This document shows, one piece after another, positions 1-4,598 of a stretch of DNA of 5,030 nt. The translations under genes and the position numbers were made by a program. The DNA is taken from contig DCTD01000037.1 of the NCBI GenBank assembly GCA_002335355.1, positions 3,034 through 8,063 on the forward strand, in the 5' to 3' direction. The first letter of the stretch is position 1, and every line of letters starts with the position of its first letter. The notes beneath the pieces are model-generated. The model saw only the letters and a list, made by a program, of their open reading frames with translations. It was not told the DNA's origin and made no database searches. The DNA is from Patescibacteria group bacterium UBA1449. Lineage in GTDB: Bacteria; Patescibacteriota; Microgenomatia; UBA1400; UBA1449.

Positions 1-220
1 CCCCCGCCATACCAATAAGTACTCTGGAAAAAATTCCCTCCTGATAGTTGGCTTCTACCTTGGCCTGTTCTATTGTGGCAAAGAGATTAGCAAGGGCTTC
101 TTCAGGCGAGACCGCTCCAAAACTGAGTGGACCACCCTGTGTCTGGCAAACCACTTCACCTGTTTCGGTTGCCAACATGACTTGTGTTTTGGATCCTCCG
201 CCATCGACAGCTAAAAGCAT
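1..220 (-). CDS. BadF/BadG/BcrA/BcrD-type ATPase, N-acetylglucosamine kinase-like (partial, N-terminus only)
   Basis: Seen: an open minus-strand frame begins with ATG at 220-218 and runs off the left edge after 73 codons. It starts MLLAVDGGGSKTQVMLAT. Residues 6-12 (DGGGSKT) are the phosphate-1 loop of the sugar kinase/Hsp70/actin fold as found in the BadF/BadG/BcrA/BcrD group, which includes N-acetylglucosamine kinases and 2-hydroxyacyl-CoA dehydratase activators. A GGP at about 29-31 and an IGMAG segment at about 68-72 also fit the N-terminal ATPase half. Known: GlcNAc kinases phosphorylate the sugar at C6 in the cytoplasm using ATP, often in cell-wall amino-sugar recycling. Inferred: a sugar kinase is more likely than a dehydratase activator, because activators carry cluster-binding cysteines and usually sit beside dehydratase genes. 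The C-terminal half that would settle substrate is missing. The gene is divergent from lepB copy 1. No Shine-Dalgarno sequence precedes the start, and no clear promoter was found. Confidence 0.8.
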   Translation of the reverse strand, partial: MLLAVDGGGSKTQVMLATETGEVVCQTQGGPLSFGAVSPEEALANLFATIEQAKVEANYQEGIFSRVLIGMAG

Positions 221-293
221 ATGAACAGTGAAGTAATTTATGTTTTTAGTATTGCGTATATTATGCTCTTGTGCAAGCCCCAACCTTTCATGC

Positions 294-322
294 TTGATTC
301 TGCGCTCAATTAACGAGATAAT
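294..322 (+). promoter_or_regulatory. Candidate sigma-70 promoter of lepB copy 1, possibly leaderless
   Basis: TTGATT (294-299) and GATAAT (317-322) are separated by 17 bases and match the -35 and -10 consensus at 4/6 and 5/6. Transcription would start near 329-330, which is the ATG at 330. If this promoter is used, the mRNA would be leaderless. A weaker alternative -10 (TATTAT, 259-264) with a poor -35 (TTTATG, 237-242) could give a leader of about 60 bases. Confidence 0.45.
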
Positions 323-329
323 ATCTGTT

Positions 330-893
330 ATGTCATTTATACGCTCACTAATCGAATTCGTTTTAGATTTTTTAGAAACCATCGTTGTTGCTCTGGCAAT
401 ATTTACGGTGTTGTATTTGTTTGTTTTTCAACCTCATCAAGTCAATGGCACTTCAATGTTTCCAACCTTTCACAACGGGGATTACTTGCTAACAAACAAA
501 CTAACCTACCGGTTCCAATCACCTCAACGGGGAGATATTGTTATCTTTAAAGCTCCACTCAATGTTAACCAAGATTACATTAAACGGATTATTGGCTTGC
601 CTGGAGACACGATCAAGGTTACTGACGGTCACTATGTAGTCAATGGTCAATTACTTAACGAATCAGCCTACTTAGATCCAACAGTTACCACACTTGGTGG
701 CAGACTATTACACGAAAACACTGAGTACACCGTTCCCGCTAATGAGTATTTCGTTTCTGGTGACAACCGGGCCAATTCCAGTGACTCCCGTGATTTTTTG
801 GCAATTCCTGCTCAAAACATAATCGGAAAAGCTTGGATCCGCTACTGGCCCCCTCAAGATATGGGCATTGTTGCCCATGCCCGGTATAACTGA
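330..893 (+). CDS. lepB: Type I signal peptidase, copy 1
   Basis: Membrane-anchored serine endopeptidase (family S26) that cuts signal peptides from exported preproteins outside the cytoplasmic membrane. Seen: 187 residues from the ATG at 330. A hydrophobic segment at about 14-35 is the single anchor. Box B is GTSMFP with nucleophile Ser42; box D is QDYIKRIIGLPGD with general base Lys85; box E is SGDNRANSSDSR at 143-154. The frame is open further upstream to an ATG at 240, but the start at 330 is chosen because the next gene's protein begins at the same alignment column and the extra 30 residues add no signal-peptidase feature. The length suits the short Gram-positive-type enzymes with one anchor. 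It ends in TGA, 58 bases before the start of copy 2. Only a weak GAGA (315-318) lies upstream, so there is no real Shine-Dalgarno site. All catalytic residues are present, so it should be active. Confidence 0.95.
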   Translation: MSFIRSLIEFVLDFLETIVVALAIFTVLYLFVFQPHQVNGTSMFPTFHNGDYLLTNKLTYRFQSPQRGDIVIFKAPLNVNQDYIKRIIGLPGDTIKVTDGHYVVNGQLLNESAYLDPTVTTLGGRLLHENTEYTVPANEYFVSGDNRANSSDSRDFLAIPAQNIIGKAWIRYWPPQDMGIVAHARYN

Positions 894-896
894 GTT

Positions 897-926
897 TTGA
901 ATTGAAAGTTTATTCATGGGTATAAT
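897..926 (+). promoter_or_regulatory. Candidate promoter of lepB copy 2
   Basis: A perfect TATAAT at 921-926 lies 18 bases after TTGAAT (897-902, 4/6). Transcription would begin near 933, leaving a leader of about 19 bases. The -35 starts four bases after the stop codon of copy 1, so copy 2 can be expressed independently. No terminator is visible between the two genes, so read-through from copy 1 is also possible. Confidence 0.55.
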
Positions 927-951
927 AAATCAGTATTAGACTGTCGCACCT

Positions 952-1518
952 ATGGATATTTTAAACAACTTTTCCAATGCTATCTGGGAAACCATCCAAA
1001 CCATTGTTCTTTCCCTTGCACTATTCTTAGTCCTATATATCTTTGTGATCCTACCCTACTTTGTTGAGGGTAACTCAATGTATCCCAACTACAAAAATGG
1101 TGACTTTTTAATAATAAGCAAACTCGACTATCGCTTCGGGCAACCTCAAGTTGGTGACGTTGTTGTCTTACATGCACCTGATGAAAATAAAGACTATATT
1201 AAACGCATTATTGGTTTACCAGGAGATACGATAGAAATCAAAGATGGATACATCTTCCGCAATGGTATCCAATTGGTAGAAGATGTTTATTTAGATAACA
1301 CTGTTGTCACTGAGGAGGGAGATTTTGCTAAGTCAGGCGAGAGTGTAACTATTCCATTGGAACACTATTTTGTCATGGGGGACAACCGGTCTGACTCATT
1401 TGATTCCCGTTATTTTGGTCCTGTTGAGTCTTCCCTTGTTAAAGGCAAAGTCCTGTTCCGGCTCTGGCCACCGCAATCAGTTGGTATTCCTAATCGCGAA
1501 GCCGTATATTCTATCTAA
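952..1518 (+). CDS. lepB: Type I signal peptidase, copy 2 (tandem paralogue)
   Basis: A second family S26 signal peptidase of 188 residues. Seen: hydrophobic anchor at about 15-36; box B GNSMYP with nucleophile Ser42; box D KDYIKRIIGLPGD with general base Lys84; box E MGDNRSDSFDSR at 142-153; WPP near the C-terminus (172-174) as in copy 1. A hand alignment to copy 1 gives about 46% identity with a single one-residue gap before the catalytic lysine, so this is an old duplication rather than a recent one. Identity is highest around the catalytic lysine and box E; it is lowest in the N-terminal ten residues, at about 121-135 and at the C-terminus. Inferred: the two enzymes may differ in preprotein preference or expression. 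It has its own TATAAT promoter and no visible Shine-Dalgarno sequence (gactgtcgcacct precedes the ATG). It converges on parB. Confidence 0.95.
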   Translation: MDILNNFSNAIWETIQTIVLSLALFLVLYIFVILPYFVEGNSMYPNYKNGDFLIISKLDYRFGQPQVGDVVVLHAPDENKDYIKRIIGLPGDTIEIKDGYIFRNGIQLVEDVYLDNTVVTEEGDFAKSGESVTIPLEHYFVMGDNRSDSFDSRYFGPVESSLVKGKVLFRLWPPQSVGIPNREAVYSI

Positions 1519-1595
1519 CTAACTCTATAAACTAAAACCAAGCGTGTTCCCATCTTTTTCAAAGATACTCTTATGTTTTTCTGGTAAACACAAAT

Positions 1596-1618
1596 GATCC
1601 CGCACTAAATACGGGGTC
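1596..1618. terminator. Hairpin in the convergent lepB/parB spacer, probable terminator and repeat remnant
   Basis: GATCCCG (1596-1602) pairs with CGGGGTC (1612-1618) across a 9-base loop, with one G-U wobble when read as plus-strand RNA. It lies 77 bases after the stop of lepB copy 2 and 27 bases after the stop of parB, so it could end transcripts from both sides. No long U-run follows, so termination strength is uncertain. Its outer sequence (GATCCCG...GGGGTCAC) resembles the hairpin at 3890-3914, suggesting a decayed copy of the same repeat. A smaller stem, ACAAT/ATTGT (1619-1632), follows directly. Confidence 0.45.
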
Positions 1619-1635
1619 ACAATCTTCATTGTTTA

Positions 1636-1652
1636 AAACGGAATTTTATTCC
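1636..1652 (-). terminator. Weak terminator-like hairpin overlapping the parB stop
   Basis: On the minus strand GGAAT (1652-1648) and ATTCC (1644-1640) form a 5-bp stem with a 3-base loop that includes part of the TAA stop, followed by GTTTT. The stem is short and A/T-rich, so it is at best a weak intrinsic terminator. Confidence 0.25.
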
Positions 1653-2479
1653 CCAACAACACCATGGTAGATTTTTTGGAGTTTAGCTTCGGTTTCCTCG
1701 GGGCTTCCATTGAGTAAAATCATCACTTTTGTTTGTCGCTCAGTTCTGATAAGTTTGACTTTACTCTTTTCACCCAGGATTTTGTTCATATCTGCCTGCA
1801 TCCGGTCAATTTCTTCGTGAACAATCGTTTTGGTTTGGTGGTGTTTAACTGGTTTTTGTCCATTAGCTTCCAGTTTTGATTTAATCCTTCGAGCAACATC
1901 TTCAGCACGACGCACTGATCCTGATTCACGCAAAATTATCTTGTAGGCTTCAATCATCGAAGCCCTATCTTTAATGGCTAGTAATGCCCGAGCATGGCCC
2001 TCTGAAATCATACCACTTAGCAAACCGTCTTTTAATGCATCAGGTAACTCTAGAAGCTTTAATGAGTTTGAAACATACGCAGGACTTTTACCAACCCGTT
2101 TGGCAATCTCTGCATGGCTCAAGTGGAATTCAGCCAGAAGCCGATCAAAAGCTTTTGCCCGGTCCAAGGCATTGAGGTCTTCACGTTGGACATTTTCAAC
2201 AATGGCCATTTCCAGCATTTGCTGGGGATTGGTTTCTTTTACTATACATGGAACATTAGCCATTCCTGCCATCTTGGCTGCACGCCACCGCCGTTCACCA
2301 GCAATAATCTGAAAGCCAGCTGGCGTATGAGCAACTACTAACGGTTCGAGAATGCCATGTTCAGAAATTGAATCAACCAGGTCCATGATAGTCTCTGGGG
2401 GGATTACACCTCGAGGTTGCAGTGGATTAGGTTGCAACTGACTAACATCCAAGTGTTGAATGTGTGAGGTATCAGCCAT
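1646..2479 (-). CDS. parB: ParB-family chromosome partitioning protein
   Basis: DNA-binding CTPase clamp that loads at parS sites and spreads along the origin region to drive chromosome segregation with ParA. Seen, 277 residues: QPNPLQPR at 16-23 near the N-terminus; GERRWRAA at 61-68, the CTP-binding GERRxRA motif; ENVQREDLN at 95-103, the second nucleotide-binding/clamp motif; a helix-turn-helix at about 119-141 (EIAKRVGKSPAYVSNSLKLL); GHARAL at 161-166; a charged linker at about 200-240; and a short C-terminal dimerisation-like segment. Length and motif order match chromosomal ParB/Spo0J. ParA is not in the window, and no parS was recognised. The gene starts 20 bases after the rpmA stop with no promoter or Shine-Dalgarno in the gap, so it is probably transcribed with rpmA. 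A Noc-like nucleoid occlusion paralogue cannot be excluded from sequence alone, but generic ParB is more likely. Confidence 0.94.
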   Translation of the reverse strand: MADTSHIQHLDVSQLQPNPLQPRGVIPPETIMDLVDSISEHGILEPLVVAHTPAGFQIIAGERRWRAAKMAGMANVPCIVKETNPQQMLEMAIVENVQREDLNALDRAKAFDRLLAEFHLSHAEIAKRVGKSPAYVSNSLKLLELPDALKDGLLSGMISEGHARALLAIKDRASMIEAYKIILRESGSVRRAEDVARRIKSKLEANGQKPVKHHQTKTIVHEEIDRMQADMNKILGEKSKVKLIRTERQTKVMILLNGSPEETEAKLQKIYHGVVGE

Positions 2480-2499
2480 AAAATGATATGTTTGTGGTG

Positions 2500-2745
2500 T
2501 TATTTAACAACAGCAAAAACCTGTCCGAGTCTTTTCTTAAACTCGATAACTCCGGCTTTAAGTGCAAACAGGGTGTGGTCACGGCCAACACCAACGTTAC
2601 TCCCAGCTTTAATCTTGGTTCCCCGCTGACGGACAATAATCCCGCCTGTTCCAACTTTTTGACCGGCATAGAGTTTGACGCCTAACCGTTTACCTGCTCG
2701 TGATGGGTGCTGTCGTGTTGCACCAGATGCTTTTTTATGTGCCAT
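2500..2745 (-). CDS. rpmA: 50S ribosomal protein L27
   Basis: L27 (bL27) sits at the base of the central protuberance and its N-terminal tail reaches the peptidyl transferase centre. Seen: 81 residues, a normal length. It begins [20 protein letters not shown], then has the family core RLGVK (20-24), a glycine-rich [16 protein letters not shown] stretch, and GRDHTLFAL. The protein begins directly with MAHKK, as in most bacteria; it lacks the extra N-terminal peptide that Firmicutes such as Staphylococcus remove by Prp cleavage. The region usually written STRNGRDS reads ATRQHPSR here, a divergent version. Its partner rplU is not adjacent: a methyltransferase gene lies between. Downstream is parB after 20 bases. 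No Shine-Dalgarno precedes the ATG; its promoter is at 2893-2920, leaving a leader of about 140 bases. Confidence 0.97.
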   Translation of the reverse strand: MAHKKASGATRQHPSRAGKRLGVKLYAGQKVGTGGIIVRQRGTKIKAGSNVGVGRDHTLFALKAGVIEFKKRLGQVFAVVK

Positions 2746-2768
2746 AGCTTTTATGCAAAATAAATCAT

Positions 2769-2793
2769 GTCATCCTTAACTTGTTTTAGGATC
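2769..2793 (+). repeat. Degenerate copy of a GTCATCC-type palindromic repeat
   Basis: GTCATCC, ACTTG and GGATC occur at the same spacing as in the minus-strand reading of 3914-3890; only the stem triplets differ (TTA/TTTTA here versus CGG/ATCCG there). The stem CCTTAA/TTTAGG is imperfect, with one mismatch. Known: related short palindromes of the type GTCATCC..ACTTG..GGATC recur between genes in many bacterial genomes. In this window it sits inside the rpmA leader. Confidence 0.55.
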
Positions 2794-2854
2794 CCCTTTT
2801 TTATAAACAGAATGGATGTTAAAAACGATTCTGTTTATTGCAAGACAGGATGAC
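2769..2854. repeat. 86-bp nested inverted-repeat element in the rpmA leader
   Basis: Outer arms GTCATCCT (2769-2776) and AGGATGAC (2847-2854) are perfect 8-bp inverted repeats. CTTG (2780-2783) and CAAG (2841-2844) add 4 bp. Inside, ATAAACAGAAT (2803-2813) and ATTCTGTTTAT (2828-2838) are perfect 11-bp arms around a 14-base loop. The whole could fold into one long interrupted hairpin. It lies between the rpmA promoter and the rpmA start, so it should be transcribed in the leader. It could be a small non-autonomous mobile element (MITE-like), two repeat units in opposite orientation, or a regulatory leader structure. Confidence 0.6.
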
Positions 2855-2892
2855 GAAATTTTTGTTACGATTTCAACTTATAACTTGAGTAT

Positions 2893-2920
2893 ATTATAGA
2901 TTAGTTTTCCTAGAGGTCAA
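2893..2920 (-). promoter_or_regulatory. Strong sigma-70 promoter of rpmA-parB
   Basis: On the minus strand TTGACC (2920-2915, 5/6) and TATAAT (2898-2893, 6/6) are separated by 16 bases. Start of transcription would be near 2886, about 140 bases before the rpmA ATG. The -35 begins about 20 bases after the stop of the upstream methyltransferase gene, so rpmA-parB has its own initiation point, with possible extra read-through. Confidence 0.75.
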
Positions 2921-2939
2921 TCTTTGTTTTCACGCAGTA

Positions 2940-3725
2940 TTATGCTTTTTCCATGAACTTACGCTGTCTGACTACTTCATATAAACAGATGGCTGTAGCC
3001 ACACTCATATTTAAAGACTCAATCTTTCCCAGCATCGGGATCGAAATATACGTATCAATCAGTTTTTCGAGCGGTTCGCTGATTCCCGTATCTTCTGTTC
3101 CCATAACAAAGGCTAGTCCGCTGCGCAGATCAGTCCTATAGAGAGACTTGTTTTCACCCTCACGGGCACCTAATATCTTAATACCTTGTTCCTTAAAGTA
3201 TTTTAAAACCATAAACAAGTTCTCGTGGATAAGCGGAATATGTTCTTCTGCCCCGACTGCTGTCCGGGAAACAACCGGAGTAAGTCCGATTGACCGGTTG
3301 GGAACAATGACTGCATCTGCTCCGGCTGCTTCAGCACTGCGCAAGACGGCTCCCAGGTTATGTTCGTACAACACACCAGCTAAAACAACAAAAAATGGCT
3401 GACGCTTGGCTTGGTAGATCTCTTCAACCAACTGGCGGATATTGGGCTCGTCAATCTCTTCGGCAAAGGCAATAACTCCTTGATGATGGCCGTCAGTTTT
3501 TGAGGTTTGGCGCAGTTTACGACTGTTCATCCGTTCAACGGGGATGTGCTGTTTTTGAGCTAATGTATAAATCTCCTGCAGTCTGTCATCAAAATGGATC
3601 TTTTCTTCCAATAAGACTTTCGTTAAAGGTGTTTTTGCCCGTAGGGCTTCACGCACTGGATTTCTACCTTCGATTTGGCGTAAGTTTTCTTTAGAAAATC
3701 GTTGAGATGGCCGTTTAACTCCCAT
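2940..3725 (-). CDS. rlmB: TrmH/SpoU-family RNA 2'-O-methyltransferase, RlmB-like
   Basis: Uses S-adenosylmethionine to methylate a ribose 2'-OH in RNA; RlmB acts on G2251 of the 23S rRNA peptidyl transferase loop. Seen, 261 residues: a basic N-terminal tail; an L30e-like substrate-binding domain beginning IEGRNPVREAL (18-28); then the SPOUT knot domain. Motif 1 is HNLGAVLRSAEAAGA (122-136) with Asn123 and Arg129; motif 2 is MGTEDTG (208-214) with Glu211; motif 3 is IPMLGKIESLNMSVATAI (229-246) with Ser237 and Asn239. The usual DPHN of motif 1 is YEHN here, and the usual GSEGKG of motif 2 is GTEDTG, so it is a divergent member. Length suits RlmB. Substrate is inferred: TsnR-like or tRNA-directed relatives (TrmH) remain possible, though the L30e-type N-domain and ribosomal neighbours favour 23S rRNA. 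No terminator is visible after its stop. Confidence 0.88.
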   Translation of the reverse strand: MGVKRPSQRFSKENLRQIEGRNPVREALRAKTPLTKVLLEEKIHFDDRLQEIYTLAQKQHIPVERMNSRKLRQTSKTDGHHQGVIAFAEEIDEPNIRQLVEEIYQAKRQPFFVVLAGVLYEHNLGAVLRSAEAAGADAVIVPNRSIGLTPVVSRTAVGAEEHIPLIHENLFMVLKYFKEQGIKILGAREGENKSLYRTDLRSGLAFVMGTEDTGISEPLEKLIDTYISIPMLGKIESLNMSVATAICLYEVVRQRKFMEKA

Positions 3726-3756
3726 AGATAATATTTTGCTTGATAGTTACTTCTCT

Positions 3757-3785
3757 ATTATACCTGAGGAATTAAATAATGTATT
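3757..3785 (-). promoter_or_regulatory. Candidate promoter of the methyltransferase gene
   Basis: A perfect TATAAT on the minus strand (3762-3757) has a weak AATACA (3785-3780, 3/6) 17 bases upstream. Transcription would begin near 3750, giving a leader of about 25 bases without a Shine-Dalgarno site near the ATG. Confidence 0.45.
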
Positions 3786-3809
3786 TAGCATTCTTCCCCT
3801 CAACCTTAA

Positions 3810-3831
3810 CAGACAAACGAAGTGCTGTCTG
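3810..3831. repeat. Inverted repeat CAGACA/TGTCTG in the rplU-rlmB spacer
   Basis: Perfect 6-bp arms at 3810-3815 and 3826-3831 enclose a 10-base loop. No U-run follows on the minus strand, so it is not an obvious terminator. It lies just upstream of the methyltransferase promoter; an operator or an RNA fold is possible but unproven. Confidence 0.35.
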
Positions 3832-3853
3832 ATACGAGATTTTTGAAAGCATT

Positions 3854-3875
3854 AGTAATAGACTCATTGATTACT
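3854..3875. repeat. Inverted repeat AGTAAT/ATTACT in the rplU-rlmB spacer
   Basis: Perfect 6-bp arms at 3854-3859 and 3870-3875 around a 10-base loop, the same arm and loop size as the repeat at 3810-3831. A/T-rich and therefore weak as a hairpin; no function can be assigned. Confidence 0.3.
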
Positions 3876-3885
3876 CCTCTATAAC

Positions 3886-3914
3886 AAAAGATCCCGGATC
3901 AAGTCCGGGATGAC
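3886..3914 (-). terminator. Strong hairpin after rplU, probable terminator and dispersed palindromic repeat
   Basis: On the minus strand ATCCCGGA (3911-3904) and TCCGGGAT (3898-3891) form a perfect G/C-rich 8-bp stem with a 5-base CTTGA loop, followed by CTTTTGTT. It lies about 43 bases after the rplU stop and is the best intrinsic terminator in the window. The flanks GTC and C extend it to the common intergenic repeat form GTCATCCCGG...GGATC. Related, more decayed copies are at 2769-2793 and 1596-1620. Confidence 0.7.
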
Positions 3915-3954
3915 ATTCTTTGTACTGGTAACTGCGAGAACTGGTTTACCAACT

Positions 3955-4392
3955 CTACTTCTTTGCCTCGATTTTTTTGGCTGGTGCTTTCTTTGTCTCA
4001 GGCTTGGCGGCAACTTTTGCAGGTTTTTTTGCAGCAGCTTTTTCTGTTTTAGCTTTTGGTTCGGCTTTAGTTGCAGCTTTTGCTGGTTTACCAGCGAAAT
4101 TAACTACGCTTAGTTTTTGTCTGTGTCCACTGTGTTTGCGGATACGGGCTTTAGCATGGTAGCGCAGGATTCTGATTTTCTTGGCTTTGGCTTCACCCTC
4201 AATGACTGCTTCAAAGGTAACATCTTTAAGGTAGGGAGTGCCAACCTGGACTTTATCGCCATCAACAACCATCAGCACTTTATCAAAGACAACGGTACTT
4301 CCTGGTTCTCCGGCTAATTTTTCAATGGTTAAGGTTGAGGTAGGCGTAATTTTGTATTGTTTTCCGCCTGTTTCGATAATTGCAAAATCCAT
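3955..4392 (-). CDS. rplU: 50S ribosomal protein L21 with Lys/Ala-rich C-terminal tail
   Basis: L21 (bL21) binds 23S rRNA and helps assemble the large subunit. Seen, 145 residues: the L21 domain fills about 1-100, opening with FAIIETGGKQYKI and closing with the family signature KARIRKHSGHRQ (81-92). A 45-residue tail (101-145) made mostly of Lys, Ala, Pro and Glu follows; usual L21 is about 100-105 residues. The tail reads as low-complexity AAKKPAK-like units, is probably disordered, and could add rRNA contacts on the subunit surface. The frame runs unbroken to TAG, so the tail is real unless an assembly error exists. In most bacteria rplU is followed at once by rpmA; here a 229-base spacer and the methyltransferase gene intervene. 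A strong promoter gives a leader of about 26 bases, with no Shine-Dalgarno (gaattacct before the ATG). Confidence 0.96.
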   Translation of the reverse strand: MDFAIIETGGKQYKITPTSTLTIEKLAGEPGSTVVFDKVLMVVDGDKVQVGTPYLKDVTFEAVIEGEAKAKKIRILRYHAKARIRKHSGHRQKLSVVNFAGKPAKAATKAEPKAKTEKAAAKKPAKVAAKPETKKAPAKKIEAKK

Positions 4393-4424
4393 AGGTAATT
4401 CAATCGATAAATGATAACTGAGTG

Positions 4425-4453
4425 ATTATAAGAGCTTGCTCGTCAACCGTCAA
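4425..4453 (-). promoter_or_regulatory. Strong sigma-70 promoter of rplU
   Basis: On the minus strand TTGACG (4453-4448, 5/6) and TATAAT (4430-4425, 6/6) are separated by exactly 17 bases. A second TTGACG at 4446-4441 forms a 7-base direct repeat with the first but is too close to the -10 to serve. The start would be near 4418. Confidence 0.8.
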
Positions 4454-4464
4454 TGGCTGTTGAC
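4442..4464. promoter_or_regulatory. Inverted repeat overlapping the rplU -35, possible operator
   Basis: GTCAAC (4442-4447) and GTTGAC (4459-4464) are perfect 6-bp arms separated by 11 bases, straddling the -35 of the rplU promoter. The geometry is that of a dimeric repressor site, but no regulator is known here. Confidence 0.3.
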
Positions 4465-4476
4465 TGCGCTTCCTCA

Positions 4477-4496
4477 TATAATTCTATAGAATTATA
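4477..4496. repeat. Perfect 20-bp palindrome in the rplU / membrane-protein divergent spacer
   Basis: The ten bases TATAATTCTA are followed at once by their exact reverse complement, with no loop. It carries a TATAAT on each strand and could be a dimeric regulator site or overlapping divergent -10 elements. It lies 24 bases upstream of the rplU -35 and about 100 bases before the plus-strand gene at 4599. Confidence 0.6.
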
Positions 4497-4546
4497 CTCG
4501 AAGAACTAAGTAAAAGCAATTTGTGGTTTAAAGTAATATTTACCTA

Positions 4547-4575
4547 TTGTAAAAATAATATAGTAGTTACATACT
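4547..4575 (+). promoter_or_regulatory. Weak candidate promoter of the gene at 4599
   Basis: TTGTAA (4547-4552) and CATACT (4570-4575) match the consensus at 4/6 each with 17-base spacing. The start would be near 4582 and the leader about 17 bases. The surrounding DNA is very A/T-rich, so chance matches are likely. Confidence 0.3.
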
Positions 4576-4585
4576 TATAGAATTA
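4576..4585 (+). repeat. TATAGAATTA, repeat of the palindrome half-site
   Basis: The ten bases TATAGAATTA occur at 4485-4494 and again at 4576-4585; because the first lies in a palindrome, the 10-mer also occurs there on the minus strand. The second copy lies at the predicted start of transcription and 13 bases before the ATG at 4599. Confidence 0.4.
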
Positions 4586-4598
4586 GTATCATTAATAT

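Noticed and set aside
240..329. Longer N-terminus for lepB copy 1, starting at ATG 240
   Set aside because: The 30 extra residues have no counterpart in copy 2, which aligns exactly from the ATG at 330, and the best promoter lies inside this stretch.
891..893. TGA as a recoded glycine or tryptophan codon, as in some CPR lineages
   Set aside because: TGA ends lepB copy 1 at the length matched by its paralogue, and read-through would run into the copy 2 promoter; no in-frame TGA occurs inside any recognised gene.
1974..2341. Open frames on the plus strand opposite parB, and others opposite rlmB and rplU
   Set aside because: They are antisense to well-supported conserved genes, have no family features, and have composition expected of shadow frames. 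The Phe/Ala/Cys-rich ones opposite rplU merely mirror its Lys/Ala tail.
2751..2768. Five-codon leader ORF (ATG ATT TAT TTT GCA TAA, minus strand) just before rpmA, preceded by AAGGA
   Set aside because: The AAGGA is only four bases from its ATG and belongs to the repeat arm; such a short ORF is expected by chance and shows no attenuator logic.
2924..2940. Possible parS site (tgttttcacgcagtat)
   Set aside because: Only the left half loosely resembles TGTTTCACG, with an extra base, and the right half is not its inverted repeat. No other parS-like 16-mer was seen.
3810..3914. CRISPR-like array of repeats in the rplU-rlmB spacer
   Set aside because: The three inverted repeats differ in sequence and there is no repeated unit with regular spacers.
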